This document shows positions 56,941 through 64,000 of a DNA stretch of 64,000 bases, one piece after another. The translations under genes were made by a program, and so were the position numbers. The number at the start of each line of letters is the position of its first letter. The first letter of the stretch is position 1. The notes under the pieces are model-generated. The model saw only the letters and a list, made by a program, of their open reading frames with translations, was not told where the DNA came from and ran no database searches. The DNA is from Hyposmocoma kahamanoa (taxonomy: Eukaryota; Arthropoda; Insecta; Lepidoptera; Cosmopterigidae), in NCBI RefSeq assembly GCF_003589595.1, contig NW_020654810.1:18431238-18495237 (forward strand). Direction: 5' to 3'.

Positions 56941-58512
56941 TCCCATATAACCTAAAATATTCCCAAATGGAATATTGATCTACATTAATTAAATGTTTGC
57001 ATGTCGATAATGACTTATCGATAGATTATGGTATGTCGACACTAAAGAAAACCGCCATTTGTTCGTTCAATTTTTGTTTAGGTATGCACGTTCATTCTGT
57101 AGTTAAGGCAGCTTCTTTCTTTTACTTTTTTCCATCCTCTAAGTTTCAGACATAGCATAAATATCGTCGAGTCGCGGATCACTTTTTTTCCATTCTAAGG
57201 CTTCTCATTAAAAAAAACATACACACAATGTCGCCAATGCTGTGTTAAAAAAAAAATCACAAAAATTAAGGTTTCCCAAAAATTTGGGGAGAGCGAAATT
57301 CATATTTCCCACATCTCGAGTTCTCATTATTTATTTATTCTAAATCCCCTTTAAAAATGTAACACAGAATCAAGAAACTGGTTACCTGGTTACATTTAAA
57401 CCACCTATTACGTTTGCTGGATTGCTGTGAATTTAAATGATAAACAAAATGTAAAGTGTAAAGCAAATTATAACATTAGATTGCCCTAAATAGCTTATTT
57501 AATTTGATGAGATTCAACATTAATCAGTCTCAAAATAACATAAATCATTTCCCTTAGCCTTACAAAATTACGTAGCATTATTAGTTGTCTAGGATTGCAC
57601 AGTTGGTGACACTATGCTAAGGTTAGAAATAAATTATTTCTTGAAATAATATAATATTGAGTACATTAAATTTGGACCTAAATTTAATATTCAAAGTTGA
57701 CTAGTAGCAAGCTGTGGTGTGAAAGTATGTACTAACTGCTCGTCTTTATTTAGTTAGCAACTGATTTCGTTTTTATTCATACCGGGGACTGGTCTAAGCG
57801 GGAGGAAGGGTCACGCACTTAACATGCATCGACTGGTAATTTTACAATTCAGAACTACTGATCCTATCGAATAATTCTATACATATAAGTGGCTTGCTAA
57901 TAATTCTATATAATCTATAAATTGCTATACATATAAGTCATCGTAGTGTTTTTATCAGTAACCATCATACTAGCAATGCACCAGCAATCGAAAATTATTA
58001 TAAAATGTTGCAATCCCTGTATTTTCCCTACATAGAGCCAATCCCGAGAAAATCCCAAATTCCCAATCCCAATCGAGTTGAAATTTCCTACAAACTGGCA
58101 ACACTGCACACAAACATTTCAATTCATTCCATGCAGTACTACCAAGCCAAAAAAGAATAATTTAGAAAATATATTTTTTATTAGGACCCAGATTATACAA
58201 CATAAACAACGTCAGAATATAAATTTAGTGATAATATCAATTAAGATAATTGTTCTTCGATAAGAACCTACGAAGTGCAAATCGAATTTACTAAAAGACT
58301 TTTCTAATGTCAGTCGATTGAAAATAACGAACGAACTGTAATATATTACAACACTAAACTTTGAATTTCATTTCATTCCGAGATTTCGTCATTTAATCTT
58401 TCAATTGTTCGTTCTTTTCATCACTAAGATACGTATCGCAGAAAATCCGAATTGTCTATTTTACAGTGAATTCTGGTCGTCGCGGTGAGATTTTGGAATA
58501 TAATTCGTCTAA

Positions 58513-58620
58513 ATGGCTTTAAATCCACAGTACGATGCAATTGGAAAAGGTTTCGTACAACAATATTACACACTATTCGATGATCCGGCATCGCGACCAA
58601 ATCTGGCGGCTATGTACAAC
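58513..58620 (+). CDS. Ntf-2: Ntf-2 exon 1 (residues 1-36)
   Basis: The ATG at 58513 has an A-rich context (CTAAATGG). The exon has 36 codons from MALNPQYDAIG to LAAMYN, then a GTGAGT donor. The upstream 70 bases (58440-58512) are likely 5' UTR. Confidence 0.95.
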
Positions 58621-61600
58621 GTGAGTACTCTTTCGATAGATTCTACGTGATTAAATTTCATTTTGATCATATATTTTTGGTTCTACCTAAACTCGAGAGT
58701 CTAATGAGAAATTTTAGGTTAGAGCAAATTGCTCCCGCCGAAAGACTACATTAGATCGTAAGATGTCATGCCATATCTATTTTAATGTTTTCATTTTTTA
58801 TGAGCGTTAACTATTCGTTTTGTTTTACTTATTTGGAAGATTTTAAACTGCGAATGCCCTTCGTAACTGGTCGTCATCTCTGAATGAATCATAATGACTA
58901 AATTATCGTTCTTACCAATTTTTGGAAGTTGTAAGAATGATTTTTCAAACCCAATTTACACTGTAATTGAATTACCTCAAGCAACTATGTAGTTTGGGTT
59001 CTTGTATGTTAAAAACAAATCTGAAACTTTTATTTCTAGGTGGAGACATCATTTATGACCTTTGAGGGTGTACAACTGCAAGGATCCTTGAAGATTATGG
59101 AAAAATTAAATGTAAGTTTATTGAATTTAATTTGTAAAATTTTAATTAAGGAGGCATTTAAATATTGTCTATTTATTACTTTGCATCTTGAAGGTACAAT
59201 TACACAAATAAGTAGTGTGCATGTAAAAAGTCAATTTACCTTCTTGATAAAAATTTGTGCATTGCATTGATGGTTATAATTTCAAATGTAAAGTACATGA
59301 AAAAATTTTTATATTTTTCTGTGTCACCTGTATATTAAAAAATTGACTTATCTAAATTTATGGAAATAAATAGGTTAACCATGTTCAGGTTATTTAGATC
59401 CGCACAAGTGATCATGTGCATATCACAACCTGAAAGATATGTATGTATGCTGAGTTTGAGTCTATGTATACCACAGCTTCTTGGGTTCCATATTTGACCT
59501 ATGTTGTACTATAATGTAATGGACTGGTTTCTGCACCTCAACTAACACCTATTTGCATAGGGACTGGTGTACCATAGAAGGTAACTGTCAACAGAGACTG
59601 TTATGTTTTAAGTCTTCCCTGGTTGGAAATCCTACATGATAGCTTTTTTAAAGTAATTTAATTGGAAAGCATCATAGATTATGAGTTGAGACACCATTCC
59701 GAGAACAGAATATGTCAAAATTAAGTTTTGGAGAGACATTTCATCCTTCGCCTAGGTGCAGGGTATAGATACTAGTATGTGCTAGTACTGACCTCCTATA
59801 CAAATACACAAAGAGGAGGCAAATTCAATCTGGCATTCGGGGCCATTTCAGGTGAGGTGGACATGGCCGCTGCCATTTAGATGTGCCTTTGGCACACCAA
59901 AAATCTGAGGCATGTGTTACTACAGGCTTCGCATTTGCGTTGTAAAGCCAGATTCCCTGGTTTTAAACCACAGGGTTGCCTTACTTTATTGGATACCTAA
60001 GGTCAACGCTTATACAGTCATGTATTAGCTTAATGGTGGTTCAACTGAAAGGTTTAATCTAATGTTATCCTGAGGTATTTAACCTCTGTGGAATAATAGC
60101 TTATAACCCTACCATTGAGGATTACAGATGTATGTTACACGGTCATGAATCATGATATTATACACATCATTTTATATGCGTTTGATACTGCTGTGCAGCA
60201 CATTATTTATTGAAGTGAACAGAGTTTATAGTTTAGGATGAGGATAACGATGACACATGAGCAAGGGTGGTCATTCAATGATGTTATGCAGAAAACTGTT
60301 GTGACATATCAGATGCCCAAACGTCTTTCGGTTATTTATTGTTTTTAATAAGCTTTTCTTTTCCTGCATTATTCTGAACACCAACTAATTCCCTCCATTC
60401 TTCTCCAGCATCACATCACAAATGTTTCCAATCATTCTGCCACTCTATGTCATTGTCCTTGTCTCACTACCATACAATGAAATACTCCAATTTATCAGTA
60501 GTTTCCTGGGCCTTTTTGAAATTTTTGCTTTTATATTTGTTTTTTATTGTTAAAAGTCTTTTTTATTCTTGAAACTATGTTTGAATGCCAGTCATTGGTT
60601 ATCAAAAAGTTATTATTACCGTTACGTCAAGCGTCATGGAGCTCGACGCACTGCCACCTTCTTAGCAAATAGAATAATAAACAAAATATACATAAATATA
60701 CTTACCATTTCAGAGTTTGTCGTTCCAGAAGATACATAGGATAATAACTGCAGTAGACTCGCAACCAATGTTTGACGGTGGAGTTCTAATCAATGTATTG
60801 GGAAGATTGAAGGTAAGGCAAATCTCTTTTTTTTCTTCAAAAATGATCATTTCAGTACAATACCTGTAAATAGAATCCCCAAATACACTCCTGGACATGT
60901 AATTCGAGCCACCTTACATTTTTAGTCAAAGTAAAATAATTATTTACTCCATAGGTTCCACCATACACTTGAAAACGTAATTTTTTTTTTTCTATTTAAT
61001 GTCCTAAGCTTAAGCAATTATATAATTGATCAAAAGCTTTTATGCAAATTTATTAATAATTTTAATTTTTACGGTCCAAAGTACAAAGTGTCGAGCTTGA
61101 CATGCTCTTGACTGTACATTAATCGTGATTTCCAAATATTTTCAAATTTGAATTTGTAAAATCGGGCAACTTCTTTTAATGTTAACAATATTTTTGATAG
61201 GAAATGAAACTATCCTTTGGATTTAAATGTATGTTTGGTTTTTCAAACAAACCAATGTTTCGGATCCAATTCAGGTGTTATGGCTGAGTGAGATGGTAAA
61301 GTCATCAATCACTTACGTCTAATATTAATGCAAACCACCATATTTTTTCACTATAGTTACAAAGGCATTAAAATACAAATAGCCATGTGCTATCTGAAAC
61401 AAAGATTTGCTCACACTAAAACTGGCGAGGATGGTGAAGACAATTACTATTGAGGTACCTATCTGTCGAATTATGTGTCCAGGAATGTACTAGCTATATT
61501 TTTAAGTACTTTATTTTGTTGTTATCACACAATTTAAAGTTTAATGACTTCACATTAATGAACCATTCCTTTTATCATTATTTATTTATAAAAGTTCATG

Positions 61601-61792
61601 AACTTTGAAAGGTTTACTTCGCTCATTAATTATTTATTTTTCATTTTATTGTATAAAAAAAATTGTGTTCTATTGCAGTGTGACGACGACCCGCCACATT
61701 CATACATGCAGACATTTGTGCTAAAGCCCCTTGGAGACGCATTTTTTGTCCAACACGACATCTTCCGCCTTAGTATTCACGAATCTGCGTAA
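58513..61792 (+). CDS. Ntf-2: Nuclear transport factor 2, complete four-exon gene
   Basis: Spliced CDS: 58513-58620, 59040-59111, 60714-60812, 61679-61792, which gives 393 nt and 130 aa. All junctions are phase 0 with GT/AG ends. In the family, NTF2 is a small cone-shaped homodimer that carries Ran-GDP into the nucleus through FG-nucleoporins. What is visible: MALNPQYDAIGKGFVQQYY (N-terminal helix), FDDPASRPNLAAMYN, SFMTFEGVQLQG (the Glu at about 45 matches the Ran-contact Glu), FDGGVLINVLGRLK, an acidic CDDDPPHSYMQTFVLKP loop matching the Ran-contact Asp pair, and DIFRLSIHESA at the end. The length equals the usual 127-130 aa. It is very close to the insect family as I remember it. It lies divergent from Prp31. 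No alternative last exon was seen. Confidence 0.96.
59040..59111 (+). CDS. Ntf-2: Ntf-2 exon 2 (residues 37-60)
   Basis: The acceptor is TATTTCTAG. The exon has 24 codons, VETSFMTFEGVQLQG through IMEKLN, then a GTAAGT donor. An open frame reads through the donor, but the family protein continues in exon 3. Confidence 0.94.
60714..60812 (+). CDS. Ntf-2: Ntf-2 exon 3 (residues 61-93)
   Basis: The acceptor is CATTTCAG. The exon has 33 codons, SLSFQKIHRIITAVDSQ through GGVLINVLGRLK, then a GTAAGG donor. Confidence 0.95.
61195..61275 (+). repeat. Fragment of the foldback family in Ntf-2 intron 3
   Basis: GATAGGAAATGAAACTATCC, GGTTTTTCAAACAAACCAAT and GTTTCGGATCCAATTCAGGT match one arm with several changes. 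Confidence 0.55.
61679..61792 (+). CDS. Ntf-2: Ntf-2 exon 4, terminal coding exon (residues 94-130)
   Basis: The acceptor is TATTGCAG. The exon has 37 codons from CDDDPPHSYMQTF to RLSIHESA, then TAA. The acidic loop at the start is the Ran-binding patch in the family. Confidence 0.95.
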   Translation, partial: CDDDPPHSYMQTFVLKPLGDAFFVQHDIFRLSIHESA

Positions 61793-62079
61793 TTTCAGTT
61801 TTAAATATAATCCCATCCCATTTTAAAACGACGAACAAGACCGTACTGCAGGATAAATTGTATGATCATCGCTCTATTGAAAAAGCATTCTTGTTTTGGT
61901 TATCTAGGTATAAGTAACTAATAATATCTCTATTGCCTACATGTAAATTCAAAAATTGTACATTACCCATTAAATCTAATCATATTTTGGAATTGTTTTT
62001 GGCTTAGATGAATTAATTTTAAGTCAGCTTTATTTCGTGAATGTCAAACTTTATCCTCAGTTACATGTATACATTTTGT

Positions 62080-62085
62080 AATAAA
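62080..62085 (+). terminator. Ntf-2 polyadenylation signal
   Basis: A canonical AATAAA lies 288 bases past the stop, followed by a T-rich tract. It is the likely 3' end signal of the Ntf-2 transcript. The MITE at 62121 begins just downstream. Confidence 0.65.
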
Positions 62086-62120
62086 TACATTATAATTTTG
62101 TAATTTTTTTGTTTTTATTA

Positions 62121-62496
62121 AGGCCTGTTTAGATATAGGTGTTATTCGCTGCCGCTGTGGGAAACAAAATCTGTGGGTACGCGGTATTCCCACTGTTTAC
62201 ACCTAAGCGCAATCGCTGCCGCTATGGGTAGCGGAATATATTATTAATTATTATTATGTTAGACCGTGACTGACTTGCGGGGCGTGAGATGAATTTGCCA
62301 CTGCCCCAGCATCATGCGGCGAATTTTGTTCCGTTAAAGCAAGCTAAAAGATACCACCTACCCGAGCGATATGGCGCGGTATTACAGTATCGCTCTAGCC
62401 GCGGAACTTCATATAAATACCCGACAGGATGCCGCGCAGTATATTTTGCTACCCACAACGGTAGGGAATAAATAACGCTTATGTCTGAACAAGCCT
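62121..62496. mobile_element. MITE with about 45-bp inverted ends, 3' of Ntf-2
   Basis: The left end AGGCCTGTTTAGATATAGG with GTTATTCGCTGCCGCTGTGG is mirrored by CCACAACGGTAGGGAATAAA and TCTGAACAAGCCT at the right. TTA flanks both sides (62118-62120, 62497-62499), as for Harbinger-type insertions. The interior is GC-rich with CCGC repeats. Confidence 0.7.
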
Positions 62497-62499
62497 TTA

Positions 62500-64000
62500 T
62501 GGGTAGTGTAAAAGAAAACTCAATAATAGATGCTAAGACAATCATGTATTAAGTAATAAATAGTCAAAAATTAACAAAAAGAACCACTGAAAACAGGTAC
62601 ATATTTTTACCAATCTCAGAATTTCCCCACTCCATCGTTCTTAAATCCTTAGACGCTACGAACACTTAACAAGTTTACTTGCATGCACTACTAACGACTT
62701 ACACACCTGATGCCCTTATGGGCCAAACTTGTTTAAGTGAATGACTAGGTTGCAGAAGTGATACGCTCATTGCAAGGCCGGCACGCCATAACAACCAACT
62801 GTGTTTTCCTATACATCGTGGACTCGTGTGTACACCTTAACTTTAGCAGCTTTACTCTTATACAGCAAGGACACGAATGCAATTATGCATAAATGCACTC
62901 TTTTCTTGTCAGCGCTTGAAATTCAACTCAGTATATTATAAGCTAGCTATAAATAGTTATAAACTATTATTGCTGTTAAAAATAAGAATAATCTTACAAT
63001 AAATGTACAGTTAAAGTATGGAGCGGATTTTTATTGTAGACAAATTTATAAAATGTAAATATTTTGAAAAGCCAAATTGTATTTTATCCAAACTGCTAAA
63101 AGGATACACCACATAGGTACAACTATCATAAGGTGATGAATACTACATAGCAGAGATCAGATTAGACATGGCAAGACTGTTATGTCGCTCTCATATATAA
63201 AGAATATTTTTTGTTTTGTACATAGCCTCTGATGAGTAGTACTGTTCCATTCATGTTTATAAGTACACCTTGTCATTTGATTAGTCGTAGCATCTAGCCT
63301 TAGCACATAATATAAAAAAATATAACTGTCAAGAAGAGGATTTATAGAACTATGTTTACACGTCTCAAATAAAATGTTACGTCACTCATGCAGTACATAA
63401 TAGTTAACGCGTTTTTTTCTGTTATGCAGCTCTTGCGGTTATGACCGGTCAAAAATATTTGCAGTCAATTTGTCAACACTTGAGGTGTCATTTGTTAGGA
63501 AGAGCGTCACAGGTTATAACAGCATAAAGAACACACAGGTTCTTTAGCCTTAAGACAAAATGTAGTAGAACAAATGCGGCTGATTCGCTCGAGAGTGTCA
63601 GGTTAAAGTATGTTATGTTCATCTATATGGACATGACATATGCAACGTTTTATTTAATTTGTTCACCACGAACATTTGTGATTGCGAACACGTAATTTAG
63701 CCGGGTAATTCTGGTGTATTTGCATATGGCTGCAAGTTTATATAAAATTCTCGCCGATCTCACCAATCTTGGAACAGTACTACAATGTATCAGTTATATC
63801 AATTAGCGATATATAAATTAATAAATCTGATATCACTTACGATTTTTCGAGTTAGTTCGATATCTGGCCTGAGTTTTCGATCTCTTCTCAAAAAGACAAC
63901 CAAAAGTAATTCACAACCTTTTATATAAATAAATCCAGAGCCACTTCATTATCAGTGTTTGTAAATCGTAACATTAAGTACGTAAATGATGCGTAAATAT
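62500..64000. other. Right flank, no gene recognised
   Basis: AT-rich. No coding exon was seen on either strand. An AATAAA on the minus strand near 63027-63032 could be the end of a convergent gene that lies to the right of the window, but nothing else supports that. Confidence 0.4.

Larger units (their letters stand above)
53530..58512. other. Intergenic region between divergent Prp31 and Ntf-2
   Basis: About 5 kb. It contains a broken gag/ORF1 remnant (54143-54770), a repeat (55271-55490), a SINE (56198-56410) and a MITE (about 56460-56940). The minus-strand frame at 53777-54064 is unrecognised. Nothing identifiable was seen in 55500-56190 and 56945-58430. The region must contain both promoters, but no core element was fixed. 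Confidence 0.6.

Noticed and set aside
60390..60560. Possible minus-strand LINE fragment in Ntf-2 intron 2
   Set aside because: A short stretch resembles decayed ORF2 terminal sequence, but frames are broken and the match is too vague to call.

Overview
This window looks like AT-rich nuclear DNA of a moth or butterfly. The reasons are insect-like spliced genes with long introns, mariner-type transposons with TA flanks, tRNA-derived SINEs ending in short T/A-rich tails, and many dispersed repeats of a kind I associate with lepidopteran genomes. There are no bacterial-style operons, no CRISPR array and no convincing free-standing tRNA or rRNA gene. One 10-N assembly gap lies at 18914-18923.

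Three protein-coding loci can be supported. (1) A complete nine-exon Prp31/PRPF31 gene (U4/U6 snRNP splicing factor) runs on the minus strand from the ATG at 53529 to the stop at 21429. Every exon joins in phase and the product is 499 aa. The gene covers 32 kb because introns 7 and 8 (7.8 and 16.4 kb) are filled with mobile DNA. (2) A complete four-exon nuclear transport factor 2 gene (NTF2, 130 aa) lies on the plus strand at 58513-61792. It is divergent from PRPF31 across about 5 kb. (3) An unidentified minus-strand gene is represented only by a probable first coding exon at 15222-15297. It lies downstream of a GC/CpG-rich tract at 15480-15720, and its remaining exons were not found and probably lie beyond the left edge.

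Layout. 1-15.2 kb: repeat-rich DNA, probably the first intron of gene 3. 15.2-16.5 kb: first exon, GC-rich tract and an unusually long unexplained open frame (15937-16494). 16.5-21.4 kb: intergenic, with SINEs and a GC-rich retroposon that has a 16-bp target duplication. 21.4-53.5 kb: PRPF31, whose introns hold two dead mariner elements, several MITEs, foldback elements and SINEs. 53.5-58.5 kb: intergenic, with a broken retroelement gag/ORF1 remnant, a SINE and a MITE. 58.5-62.1 kb: NTF2. 62.1-64 kb: one MITE, then nothing recognised.

PRPF31 acts in pre-mRNA splicing and NTF2 in nuclear import of Ran. Both are housekeeping functions, but nothing in the sequence ties them together beyond adjacency. 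The most interesting structures are mobile: a TTAA-flanked MITE with about 135-bp inverted ends that interrupts a repeat whose uninterrupted relative survives 2.3 kb away; a foldback family with 9-12 bp target duplications (Mutator-like by inference); and a 1.15-kb composite block present twice in inverted orientation 39 kb apart. I found no clearly new multi-gene system.
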